Made by a program: the position numbers and the translations under genes. Positions 1 to 7,050 of a DNA stretch of 64,000 bases are shown here, piece after piece (the first letter of the stretch is position 1; each line of letters opens with the position of its first letter). The notes under the pieces were generated by a model. It saw only the letters and a program-made list of their open reading frames with translations. It searched no databases and had not been told where the DNA came from. Location: contig JAQUMH010000007.1 in the NCBI GenBank assembly GCA_028718185.1, positions 1 through 64,000 on the forward strand. The letters run 5' to 3'. The DNA is from Elusimicrobiota bacterium. GTDB lineage: Bacteria; Elusimicrobiota; UBA8919.

Positions 1-16
1 ATGTTTTTTTGTTCAT
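1..16 (-). CDS. 5' end of a gene running off the left edge
   Basis: On the minus strand an ATG at 16-14 opens a frame reading M-N-K-K-T before the window ends. An AAAGGGG purine tract at 30-24, seven bases upstream, is a reasonable ribosome binding site. A TATAAT-like box lies at 71-66 without a clear -35 partner. Only five codons are visible, so no product can be named and the call rests on the start context alone. Confidence 0.35.
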
Positions 17-112
17 TATTAAACCCCTTTGATATTGTAAAGTCTATTTTTTACTTTTTCAGACGATTATACAATATTTTAAGGGTTAAAAAAACAACAC
101 AAAAATACTATT

Positions 113-150
113 AAGCCCATTGCGAGGCGTAGCCGAAGCAATCTAACTTG
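113..150. repeat. REP-like intergenic repeat (half copy)
   Basis: The stretch CCATTGCGAGGCGTAGCCGAAGCAATC matches the left half of the longer palindromic repeat at 16131-16206. The sequence class (CATTGCGA ... GAAGCAATC) is a familiar dispersed intergenic repeat in bacteria. It lies downstream of the tRNA-Val gene. Confidence 0.55.
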
Positions 151-162
151 TTAAGTATTATT

Positions 163-236
163 TGGGCGGTACAGGATTTGAACCTGTGACCCCTTGCGTG
201 TCGAGCAAGTACTCTAGCCAACTGAGCTAACCGCCC
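163..236 (-). tRNA. tRNA-Val (GAC)
   Basis: The minus strand folds as a cloverleaf with acceptor GGGCGGT/ACCGCCC, D-stem GCTC/GAGT, anticodon stem CTTGC/GCAAG and T-stem ACAGG/CCTGT. The seven-base loop TCGACAC puts GAC at positions 34-36, giving valine. Position 33 reads C instead of the near-universal T. The discriminator is A and no CCA is encoded. It is the last tRNA of a leftward tRNA run. Confidence 0.88.
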
Positions 237-245
237 ATAAAAATC

Positions 246-317
246 AATTACAAATTAAGAATTAAGAATTCTACATTTACTCTAAATTCTCAATTCTTAA
301 CTTTAAATTCTTAATTG
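246..317. repeat. AT-rich inverted repeat between tRNA-Val and the tRNA-Cys region
   Basis: The left arm carries two AATTAAGAATT-type units. They are mirrored after about 25 bases by AATTCTTAA and AAATTCTTAATTG. The two arms could form a long, weak AU hairpin in the tRNA transcript. No coding sequence is seen here. Confidence 0.5.
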
Positions 318-323
318 CTTTAC

Positions 324-377
324 AAAGGTGCGGGGCGGATTTGCCCGCCACTGAATCTATGGCGGGTTGCAGACTGC
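324..377 (-). pseudogene. chimeric tRNA-Cys fragment with palindromic replacement (3' copy)
   Basis: On the minus strand, 377-367 matches the tRNA-Cys anticodon arm through position 37. A 23-base palindrome, CCCGCCA...TGGCGGG, follows at 366-344. Then 343-327 is identical to the last 17 bases of the tRNA-Cys gene (T-loop, T-stem 3' side and acceptor). The 3' side of the anticodon stem and the variable loop are lost, and the 5' acceptor and D-arm are absent, so it cannot be a functional tRNA. It lies directly downstream of the intact tRNA-Cys. Confidence 0.75.
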
Positions 378-389
378 CCCTTTCCTTTT

Positions 390-462
390 AGGTGCGGGGC
401 GGATTTGAACCGCCGAATCGCAGTTTTGCAGACTGCTCCCTTAGCCACTTGGGTACCGCACC
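390..462 (-). tRNA. tRNA-Cys (GCA)
   Basis: The cloverleaf has acceptor GGTGCGG/CCGCACC, anticodon stem GCAGT/ACTGC with loop CTGCAAA (anticodon GCA), and T-stem GGCGG/CCGCC around loop TTCAAAT. The discriminator is T (U). The 5' end lies one base from the stop codon of the GIY-YIG gene, so the two are probably co-transcribed. Two broken relatives flank it at 324-377 and 737-824. Confidence 0.92.
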
Positions 463-463
463 A

Positions 464-727
464 TCAACCTGATTTTTTCGTAATTAACCTATTAAGAAAT
501 TCTCTACCTTTTCCTGACTTAAAAAACCTTTCCCTACTCTGAGATACATTCTTATTTTCGTGTTTTTCAAAATGTACCAATTTAAATGGTCGTCTAAATT
601 TTGTTGAATCTACTAATCCGCTATTATGCTGTTTAAATCTTAGCTCCAAATCAGAAGTATATCCTACATATAACTTATTATCTTTTTCACTACGCAAAAC
701 ATAGACATAAAACTCATTTTCTTGCAT
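464..727 (-). CDS. GIY-YIG (URI-type) endonuclease, 87 aa
   Basis: This is a small single-domain GIY-YIG protein of the UPF0213/URI family. The core is visible: YVYVL (the GIY element) near residue 7, LYVGYT (the YIG element) near 19, the conserved R-x3-H segment near 30, and the metal-binding Glu in SRERFFKSGKGREF near 65. The length is normal for these solo nucleases. The gene sits between a broken and an intact tRNA-Cys and ends one base before the intact one. No good Shine-Dalgarno precedes the ATG. The family is known; its target is not. The position suggests a selfish element associated with the tRNA-Cys gene, which is inference. Confidence 0.85.
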   Translation of the reverse strand: MQENEFYVYVLRSEKDNKLYVGYTSDLELRFKQHNSGLVDSTKFRRPFKLVHFEKHENKNVSQSRERFFKSGKGREFLNRLITKKSG

Positions 728-736
728 TTATTTACT

Positions 737-824
737 GTGGCGGATTTAATCTATGGCGGATTTGCCCGCCAACAAATCTGTGGCGGGTTGCAGACTGCTC
801 CCTTAGCCACTTGGGTACCGCACC
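737..824 (-). pseudogene. chimeric tRNA-Cys fragment with palindromic replacement (5' copy)
   Basis: Bases 824-788 on the minus strand are identical to the first 37 bases of the intact tRNA-Cys, ending just after the anticodon at position 37. The sequence then switches to CCCGCCA...TGGCGGG (787-765), followed by CAAATCCGCC and two copies of a TGGCGGATTT motif (plus-strand 738-747 and 754-763). The 3' acceptor is missing, so it is not a working tRNA. The GIY-YIG gene starts ten bases further on. Confidence 0.75.
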
Positions 825-834
825 GTACTACAAA

Positions 835-906
835 AGCGGGAGACGGGGCTCGAACCCGCGACATTCTCGTTGGCAACGAGACATTCTACCACTGAATTAC
901 TCCCGC
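835..906 (-). tRNA. tRNA-Gly (GCC)
   Basis: Acceptor GCGGGAG pairs with CTCCCGC. The D-arm ATTC...GAAT, the anticodon arm CTCGT-TGCCAAC-GAGAA region and the T-arm CGGG-TTCGAGC-CCCG are all readable. The anticodon GCC gives glycine. There is no encoded CCA. It lies between tRNA-Pro and the tRNA-Cys region in a leftward cluster. Confidence 0.93.
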
Positions 907-972
907 ATTCACTTATATTGAACTTATATTATTATATTCTTTTCTAACGAAATGTCAATATTGCACATCAAA

Positions 973-1046
973 TCGGGGTGACTGGACTTGAACCAGCGGC
1001 CTCTTGCTCCCAAAGCAAGCGCTCTAGCCAACTGAGCTACACCCCG
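973..1046 (-). tRNA. tRNA-Pro (TGG)
   Basis: The cloverleaf has acceptor CGGGGTG/CACCCCG, D-stem GCTC/GAGC, anticodon stem CTTGC/GCAAG with loop TTTGGGA (anticodon TGG), and T-stem CTGG/CCAG. The discriminator is A. It starts 45 bases after the rdgB stop codon and is the first tRNA of the cluster. Confidence 0.93.
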
Positions 1047-1091
1047 TAATTAAAATTATAAGAAAAAATCCTACTAATGTCAAATTTATCT

Positions 1092-1688
1092 CTATTTAAC
1101 TAATTGTTTCAACAATATTTGTTTAGCTTTTTTAAATGCAATTGCTCTATGACTTATCTTGTTTTTTTCGGTAGTTATAATTTCAGCAAATGTTTTCTTA
1201 AGTTTTGGGGAATAAAACACAGGGTCATAACCGAAACCGTTTGTTCCTTTGGGTTTTTCGGTGATGTAACCCAAAACTGACCCCTCAGCTGTTTTTACTC
1301 TACCATCCGGAAACACAATAGCAACTACTGTTTTAAATTTTGCTTTTCTTTTTTTATATGGAACATCCTTAAGAAGTTTTAAAAGTTTTCTATTGTTATC
1401 TTCATAACTGCAATTTGAACCTGCAAATCTCGCTGAACGGACACCCGGTTTACCATTTAAAAAATCTACCTCTAACCCGCTATCGTCTGCAAGTGTTAAT
1501 TCTTTGGTCAATTTATTTATTGTTTTTGCTTTTTTGATAGCATTTTCTTCCAAAGTTTTTCTGTCTTCAACTATTTCCGGAAATCGCTTTAAAGTTACTA
1601 TTTTAAATCTACTTCCAAGAATTTCCTTTATTTCTCTAATTTTATCTTTATTTTGAGTGGCAAGTACAATTTTATTTTTTAATAACAT
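1092..1688 (-). CDS. rdgB: XTP/dITP diphosphatase RdgB (HAM1 family)
   Basis: This house-cleaning enzyme hydrolyses non-canonical purine triphosphates (XTP, ITP, dITP) to monophosphates and keeps them out of nucleic acids. The 198-residue length is typical. Family motifs are intact: ATQNKDKIREI near residue 10, LADDSGLEVDFLNGKPGVRSAR near 66-87, GFGYDPVF near 152 and ISHRAIAF near 178. The start overlaps the end of rph by 17 bases, so translation is probably coupled. The rph-rdgB pairing is common in bacteria. Confidence 0.95.
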   Translation of the reverse strand: MLLKNKIVLATQNKDKIREIKEILGSRFKIVTLKRFPEIVEDRKTLEENAIKKAKTINKLTKELTLADDSGLEVDFLNGKPGVRSARFAGSNCSYEDNNRKLLKLLKDVPYKKRKAKFKTVVAIVFPDGRVKTAEGSVLGYITEKPKGTNGFGYDPVFYSPKLKKTFAEIITTEKNKISHRAIAFKKAKQILLKQLVK

Positions 1689-2382
1689 TTTTTTGTATTT
1701 TTATAATTTCCAAAATACCTTTTTTAGCAACAAATAACATCCTTTCAAGATCTCTTTGTGAAAAAGTCGCTTCTTCTCCTGTTCCCTGAATTTCAACAAA
1801 TCTTCCCGTATCCGTCATAACAACATTCATATCGACATCTGCGCCATTATCTTCTTTAGCACATAAATCCAAAAGAACTTTATCATCAGTAATTCCGACA
1901 GATACTGCAGCAATATAATTTTTTATGGGAATTCTTTCAATTAATCCTTCATTCCTCATTTTATTCAAGGCATCATACAGTGTAATAAATGCACCGTTGA
2001 TTGCAGTAGTTCTGGTTCCACCATCTGCTTGTATAACATCACAATCAAGTAAAACAGATTGTTCTCCTAAAGATTGTAAATCTACAACCGCCCTTAGAGA
2101 TCTTCCTATCAATCGTTGTATTTCTTGCGTTCTACCAGCCGAAATTGACCGCTGTCGCGAAGTTCTTGTGTTTCCTGCCCGCGGAAGAAGTGAATATTCA
2201 GCAGTAACCCAGCCGGTACCGGAATCTTTAAGATGCGGTGGAACTGACCGCTGTATTGTGGCTGCACATAAAACCCTGGTATTTCCGCATTGGATAAGAC
2301 AAGATGCATCTGCGAATTTTTGAAAATTTCTTATTATTTTCATTTTCCGCAGTTCATCAAATTTTCTTCCGTCTAACCTCAT
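1672..2382 (-). CDS. rph: ribonuclease PH
   Basis: RNase PH is a phosphorolytic 3'-5' exoribonuclease that trims tRNA 3' ends and forms a hexameric ring. The 236-residue length is normal. Hallmarks include SVPPHLKDSGTGWVTAEYSLLPRA near residues 46-70, RSLRAVVDL near 93, and the phosphate-binding DGGTRTTAINGAF near 120-132. The start codon sits in an ATGA overlap with the upstream lipoprotein stop. A strong GGAGG lies six to seven bases before the ATG, inside the lipoprotein gene. Its position just before four tRNA genes in the same direction fits its tRNA-processing role. Confidence 0.96.
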   Translation of the reverse strand: MRLDGRKFDELRKMKIIRNFQKFADASCLIQCGNTRVLCAATIQRSVPPHLKDSGTGWVTAEYSLLPRAGNTRTSRQRSISAGRTQEIQRLIGRSLRAVVDLQSLGEQSVLLDCDVIQADGGTRTTAINGAFITLYDALNKMRNEGLIERIPIKNYIAAVSVGITDDKVLLDLCAKEDNGADVDMNVVMTDTGRFVEIQGTGEEATFSQRDLERMLFVAKKGILEIIKIQKNVIKK

Positions 2383-2948
2383 TTTTTATCCTCCACAGAT
2401 ATTTTCTTAACTATTTTTTCTATTCCGGCATTTACGACATCCGAGAGTAATTCTATTGGATAAATCCAGTTGCTCTTTGTCGCCCGCAACTCAACTGATG
2501 ATTTTATAACTCCGCTCTCAACTTCTACTACCTTTAACGTTACTTGTAATACTGCTCTCGGGTAAATTGTTCTCCCGTATTGTGTAATACTTCCAAAAAT
2601 CATAGCATCAACATTTGCAAGTTTTCCAAGCTGAACAGCTGTTGCAACATCGGTTATCCCCGTTGCCTGAAATTTTTGCTCGGCAATTATCTTATCAATA
2701 TTTTCCCGTTCAATGACCTGAAATTTACCGTCCCGCGATAATCCTGCTATTAATTTTTCCTGAATTATTTTTGACGGGTTCTGGTACTTTGCTTTTTCTT
2801 TCTCTATTCTTTCATCTTTGAACTCTAAAATAGCAATCTTTTTAATGTTTTGAGAAACCACAACCTTATCAGGTCTCAATACATAACTTGCACATCCAAC
2901 CAACAAAACACCGGCAACCAGCCCTAACACAAAAACATTTTTACTCAT
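2379..2948 (-). CDS. CsgG-like outer-membrane lipoprotein
   Basis: A 189-residue secreted lipoprotein. The N-terminus is a hydrophobic signal ending LLVGC, with the lipidated Cys at residue 19. The mature part has the CsgG/penicillin-binding-protein-activator-like layout: IAILEFKDERIEKEKA, then QEKLIAGLSRDGKFQVIERENIDKIIAEQKF, then a VAVQLGKLANVDAMIFGSI-type segment. This fold occurs in curli secretion and in many uncharacterised envelope lipoproteins; no curlin genes are nearby. It is ATGA-overlapped with valS upstream and rph downstream. A GGAGG lies six bases before the ATG. The exact function is unknown. Confidence 0.8.
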   Translation of the reverse strand: MSKNVFVLGLVAGVLLVGCASYVLRPDKVVVSQNIKKIAILEFKDERIEKEKAKYQNPSKIIQEKLIAGLSRDGKFQVIERENIDKIIAEQKFQATGITDVATAVQLGKLANVDAMIFGSITQYGRTIYPRAVLQVTLKVVEVESGVIKSSVELRATKSNWIYPIELLSDVVNAGIEKIVKKISVEDKK

Positions 2949-5779
2949 TTCACACCTCCAATATCTCTTACTATTTCCTCGATTTTATTTTTTTTCTCTA
3001 ATGTCTCCTGCATCTTCTGTTTCACCCTTTCAACTTCTTCAGGGTCTGCTTTTTTAATAAAATTATCATTCGATATTTTAGATTCATAAACTTTTAATTC
3101 CTGGTTGATTTTTTGCAGCTGCACCCCTAATCGCTTCTTTTCTACTTCAAAATCTATTTTACCTTCTAAAAGAACAAATATTTCCATATCACCGGTAATT
3201 GCCGAAGCGGACAACTCCGGCTTCCGGGTAGTATCTGTAATTTTTATCTCTTTTACTTTTGCCAAGGAAATTATGTGCTGCATATTTTCAGAAATAATAT
3301 CTTTTGTTTCTCCGGAAGCTTTAATAACAATGTCTACAAAATCCGATAACTTTATATTCATAGCTGAACGAATATTTCTTATTGCAGTAATTATATCTAT
3401 AACTTTTTGCATTTTTGCTTGGGCGGATAAATCGATGACTTTGTTTTCCGCTTGTGGATATTCCGAAATCATAACGCTTTTATCTTGTTTTTTTATACTT
3501 TGATAAATTTCTTCAGTTATAAAAGGCATTATTGGGTGAAGCAGTTTTAATGTTTTTTCTAGAATTTCTATTAAAATTTCCTGCACTATTAATTTCTTGG
3601 TTTCATTTTTACCATAAAGCCTGACCTTTGAAAATTCTAAATACCAGTCGCAATATTTTGACCAGATAAATTCATAAAGTAACCGGGATGCTTCTGCTGA
3701 ATTATAATTTTCTATTGCTGTTGTAACACCTTTTATTGTTAGATTTAATTCTATCAGAATCCATTTGTCCGTCAATTCCAAATCTGCATAATCTGAATTC
3801 TTTAAATCGGTAATCTGCGTTTCCATATTCATCAGAATAAATCTTGAAGCATTCCATAACTTATTGGCAAAATTCCTTGCCATGAGAAAATTCTCATCTG
3901 ATATTTGCATATCTCTTCCTGGAATTCCCTGGAAGGCAAGAGCAAACCGCAGAGCATCGGTTCCATATTTATCCATTATAGTTAAAGGGTCAATTACATT
4001 ACCTAATGATTTTGACATCTTTTTGCCTTTGGAGTCACGAACTATACCGTGAATATAAACATCACTGTAAGGCACTTCATTTTTAAATTCCAAACCCATC
4101 ATAATCATTCTTGCTACCCATAAATATAAAATTTCATGACCGGTTACGAGAACGTCAGTTGGATAGTAATATTGCAATTCTTTTGTTTCATCAGGCCAGC
4201 CAAAAACGGACATAGGCCAAAGTGCAGAAGAAAACCATGTGTCAAGAACATCCGGGTCCTGAACAAAATCTGATTTACCGCAAATCGAACATTTACCCGG
4301 TTGAGTTACCGACGCATAAACACCTTTTGTTTGTTTCGAAACATTAGCAACAAAATATTTATTTTTTTTAAGACCATTTTTAATATTTTCTATAGATTCC
4401 CCTTCATTCACTCTTATTTCTATACTAGGGTTAATTCCTTTTTTTTCAGGATTTATTTCAATTATATTACTGCCTGCACAATGTAAACAATACCACAATG
4501 GAATTCTATGTCCCCACCATATTTGACGGGAAATACACCAATCTCTTAAATTTTCGAGCCACAGGAGATATGGTTTTGACCATTTTTCCGGAAAGAATTT
4601 CGTTTCTTCTTTTCCTGAAGACTCAATTGCATGTCCAGCCATTTCAGACATTTTCATAAACCATTGTTCAGATGTGAACGATTCAACCATAGTATTGCAA
4701 CGGTAACATCTTTTTTTTGGGCCCGTATAATTTTCTTCTTTTTCTAAAAATTGATTTTTGTTAAGTCGTTCTATTATAATTTTTCTTGCCTCATCCCTGT
4801 CTTTACCTACTAAATCGGCAACTTCATTGTTTTTTATTTCTTTTCTATTTAAATCAACTACTATATCGCTTGTAATTCTTGCCTTTTTATCAATGGCGTT
4901 AATGTAAATAAGATTATGTTTTTTTGCTATAGCATCATCATTTGAATCGTGCGCAGGTGTTATTTTTACTGCACCGGTACCAAACTTTGGGTCAACCATT
5001 TCATCCGCTATAATAGGTATAATACGATTTACCAAAGGAAGAATGGCACTTTTACCAATAAATTTCTTATATCTTTCATCATTTGGATTTATAGCTACAG
5101 CAGTGTCACCAAGCATAGTTTCCGGACGTGTCGTTGCTACAGTAATGTAATTGTCAGGTTCATTTTGTATCGGATATTTTATATACCAAAGTTTGCCTTT
5201 TTCATCTTCCTGCTCTACTTCACTTTCATTTAGAGCAGTTTCGCACCTCGGACACCAGTCGACAAATCTAGTATCTCGATAAATCAATCCTTTATTGTAA
5301 AGTTCTATAAAAGCATAGTTAACTGATTTTGAACGTTTTTCATCCATTGTAAATGAAGTTCTGTCCCAATCGCACGAACATCCCATTTTCTTTAACTGAC
5401 TCAAAATTGTATTGCTCGTTTTTTGAGCCCAATCTACCATAATTTTAGTAAATTCTTCCCTGCTGAAATCATCCCGTTTTTTGCCGTCTTTTTTTAATTC
5501 TTTTTCAATAATATTTTGGGTGGCAATTCCACCGTGGTCAGTCCCCGGGACCCAGCAAGCGTTGAAACCATTCATTCTTTTAAATCGGATAAGTATATCC
5601 TGAAGAAGATTGTTCAGGGCATGCCCAATATGTAAAGAACCTGTCACATTAGGCGGAGGAATTACTATTGTAAATGGTTCTTTTTTATCGGGTTCTGAAT
5701 TGAAAAGTCTTTCTTTCTCCCAATATTTAAGCCATTTTTCTTCAACTTCTTTTGGTTCGTAAATCTTTGAAATTTCCAT
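2945..5779 (-). CDS. valS: valyl-tRNA synthetase
   Basis: This class Ia synthetase charges tRNA-Val. The HIGH signature (GSLHIGHALN) is at residues 48-56 and KMSKS (GKKMSKSLGNVIDP) is near 587. An editing domain, anticodon-binding domain and C-terminal coiled-coil arm (about 870-944) are present. At 944 residues it is slightly long. About 60 extra residues sit between a CLHC pair (near 433) and a CSICG pair (near 498), inside what is usually a compact zinc-knuckle region. It is the first gene of the leftward valS-lipoprotein-rph-rdgB-tRNA run and has its own promoter at 5825-5853. Confidence 0.97.
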   Translation of the reverse strand: MEISKIYEPKEVEEKWLKYWEKERLFNSEPDKKEPFTIVIPPPNVTGSLHIGHALNNLLQDILIRFKRMNGFNACWVPGTDHGGIATQNIIEKELKKDGKKRDDFSREEFTKIMVDWAQKTSNTILSQLKKMGCSCDWDRTSFTMDEKRSKSVNYAFIELYNKGLIYRDTRFVDWCPRCETALNESEVEQEDEKGKLWYIKYPIQNEPDNYITVATTRPETMLGDTAVAINPNDERYKKFIGKSAILPLVNRIIPIIADEMVDPKFGTGAVKITPAHDSNDDAIAKKHNLIYINAIDKKARITSDIVVDLNRKEIKNNEVADLVGKDRDEARKIIIERLNKNQFLEKEENYTGPKKRCYRCNTMVESFTSEQWFMKMSEMAGHAIESSGKEETKFFPEKWSKPYLLWLENLRDWCISRQIWWGHRIPLWYCLHCAGSNIIEINPEKKGINPSIEIRVNEGESIENIKNGLKKNKYFVANVSKQTKGVYASVTQPGKCSICGKSDFVQDPDVLDTWFSSALWPMSVFGWPDETKELQYYYPTDVLVTGHEILYLWVARMIMMGLEFKNEVPYSDVYIHGIVRDSKGKKMSKSLGNVIDPLTIMDKYGTDALRFALAFQGIPGRDMQISDENFLMARNFANKLWNASRFILMNMETQITDLKNSDYADLELTDKWILIELNLTIKGVTTAIENYNSAEASRLLYEFIWSKYCDWYLEFSKVRLYGKNETKKLIVQEILIEILEKTLKLLHPIMPFITEEIYQSIKKQDKSVMISEYPQAENKVIDLSAQAKMQKVIDIITAIRNIRSAMNIKLSDFVDIVIKASGETKDIISENMQHIISLAKVKEIKITDTTRKPELSASAITGDMEIFVLLEGKIDFEVEKKRLGVQLQKINQELKVYESKISNDNFIKKADPEEVERVKQKMQETLEKKNKIEEIVRDIGGVK

Positions 5780-5824
5780 AATTTCTTTAAACCCAACCGA
5801 TTTTATGACTTTTTCAGTGGTCTC

Positions 5825-5853
5825 AATATATCAAATTTTATCCTAAAAATCAA
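5825..5853 (-). promoter_or_regulatory. sigma70-type promoter for valS
   Basis: On the minus strand, TTGATT (5853-5848) and TATATT (5830-5825) are separated by exactly 17 bases. The start codon of valS is about 45 bases downstream. It lies eight bases from the divergent promoter at 5862-5890. Confidence 0.65.
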
Positions 5854-5861
5854 TAAAATTC

Positions 5862-5890
5862 TTGACAAAACAATGAAAATACTTTATACT
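5862..5890 (+). promoter_or_regulatory. sigma70-type promoter for the M23 peptidase gene
   Basis: TTGACA (5862-5867) and TATACT (5885-5890) are spaced by 17 bases, which is near-consensus. A GGAGG ribosome binding site follows at 5929-5933 and the ATG at 5938. This is the best sigma70 promoter seen in the window. Confidence 0.8.
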
Positions 5891-5937
5891 TGCTTATAGA
5901 TGATTTTTAGTCGGGTTTTTTTAGCTTTGGAGGATTT

Positions 5938-6843
5938 ATGAAAAAATCAAAATACAAAATGCTAACAATAATGATTGTTCCACATTCAATGGCAAAAACA
6001 ATCACAATGGACGTTTCTAAAGAGTTTATTGCATCATTGATTTTTATTTTGATAGGTATCGTTGGTTGGGCAGGGTTAATAATTAACAAACAAATTGACT
6101 ACTGGGCAATGAAAACCGAGAATCAAACTCTTTCAAAAGAAACAGAATATTTTGCTAAAGAAATGCTTCAAGCAAGACAAATGGCTGATAATTTGAGGGA
6201 AATGGACAGGGAATTAAAAAAAATGCTTGGACTTAAAAACAAAAAGGCAATCATTTTATCTGGCGGACCTACAGTATCTGAACTTAAAAGAATAACAACA
6301 TACCTTTCTGAAAAAAAACTAATCATCACCCCCCAGGAATTCAAGCAACACCTATCTGCACTTGAGAATGAGACACAAAGTCTCAATACTGATTTCAAAG
6401 AAACGACCAATTTTATAAAAACCGAAAAATCCAGATGGTCAGCAACACCATCATTAATGCCCTGTTATGGAAATATTACTTGTGGTTTTGGTCCAAGAAT
6501 TCACCCGATAAAAAAGTATAAAGAAATTCATTTGGCAATTGATATCGCTGCCGATAGAGGAACTCCGATAAAATCTTCTGCTGACGGAGAAGTAATCCTT
6601 GCTGACTGGCAACCCGGTTATGGAAAATTAGTTGTTATTGAACATGGCTGGGGATATATGACAAGATACGGTCACTGCTCTAAAATTCTTGTCAAACGAG
6701 GACAGGAAGTAAAAAAAGGACAAACGATTGCTCTAATCGGCTCTACCGGTTCTGCAACAGCCCCGCATCTTCATTATGAAATCTGGAAAAATGGATTAGC
6801 GACAAATCCACAAAGATATTTAACAGAAGCAGCACTAAAATAA
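5938..6843 (+). CDS. membrane-anchored M23 (LytM) peptidoglycan endopeptidase
   Basis: A 301-residue inner-membrane protein with a periplasmic peptidase. A short cytoplasmic tail is followed by a membrane helix at about 29-50, a charged, probably coiled-coil stretch at about 55-170, and a LytM domain at about 180-295. Zinc ligands are intact: H198 and D202 in HLAID, and H279 in HLHYE, with H277 also present. The protein should therefore be an active endopeptidase cutting peptide cross-links, unlike degenerate LytM activators. It has a consensus promoter and GGAGG site. The bactofilin downstream suggests a cell-shape or wall-remodelling role, as in other bacteria where M23 proteins and bactofilins act together. 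Confidence 0.92.
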   Translation: MKKSKYKMLTIMIVPHSMAKTITMDVSKEFIASLIFILIGIVGWAGLIINKQIDYWAMKTENQTLSKETEYFAKEMLQARQMADNLREMDRELKKMLGLKNKKAIILSGGPTVSELKRITTYLSEKKLIITPQEFKQHLSALENETQSLNTDFKETTNFIKTEKSRWSATPSLMPCYGNITCGFGPRIHPIKKYKEIHLAIDIAADRGTPIKSSADGEVILADWQPGYGKLVVIEHGWGYMTRYGHCSKILVKRGQEVKKGQTIALIGSTGSATAPHLHYEIWKNGLATNPQRYLTEAALK

Positions 6844-6847
6844 TAAA

Positions 6848-7050
6848 GGCATTCATTTGTTCACTTGTTCACACATCAACATATCAACACATGAACACGT
6901 GAACGCAGTTTGGTGTTATTCGGGAGCAAAAAGCAATCTTAAAATAAAGACGTTCATCTAAAAAAAGACGTTCACATGTTCATTTGTTCACATTTCAACA
7001 TGTCAACACATGAACATATGAACGCAATTTGTTGTTGTTCTGGGGGTAAA
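6848..7050 (+). repeat. 83-bp direct duplication of the bactofilin leader
   Basis: Two imperfect copies (6848-6930 and 6968-7050) align end to end. Each contains palindromic TTCA/TGAA units, such as CAACACATGAACA, and ends in a purine-rich site (CGGGAGC or TGGGGGT). The second copy ends at the bactofilin ATG; the first has AAG in that position. The repeated unit therefore includes the leader and ribosome-binding region. No other gene lies between the M23 gene and the bactofilin. Confidence 0.75.

Noticed and set aside
464-824. Group I intron with a GIY-YIG homing nuclease in tRNA-Cys
   Set aside because: The break is at a typical intron site, but no group I core (P, Q, R, S elements) is seen. 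The intact tRNA-Cys is complete and uninterrupted elsewhere. A non-intron cassette fits better.
5780-5824. T-box riboswitch upstream of valS
   Set aside because: The leader is only about 40 bases and shows no T-box or specifier hairpin.
6976-7050. Longer bactofilin N-terminus from ATG 6976
   Set aside because: The extension is encoded by the duplicated leader, is Cys- and His-rich and unlike bactofilins, and has no ribosome site; ATG 7051 has one.
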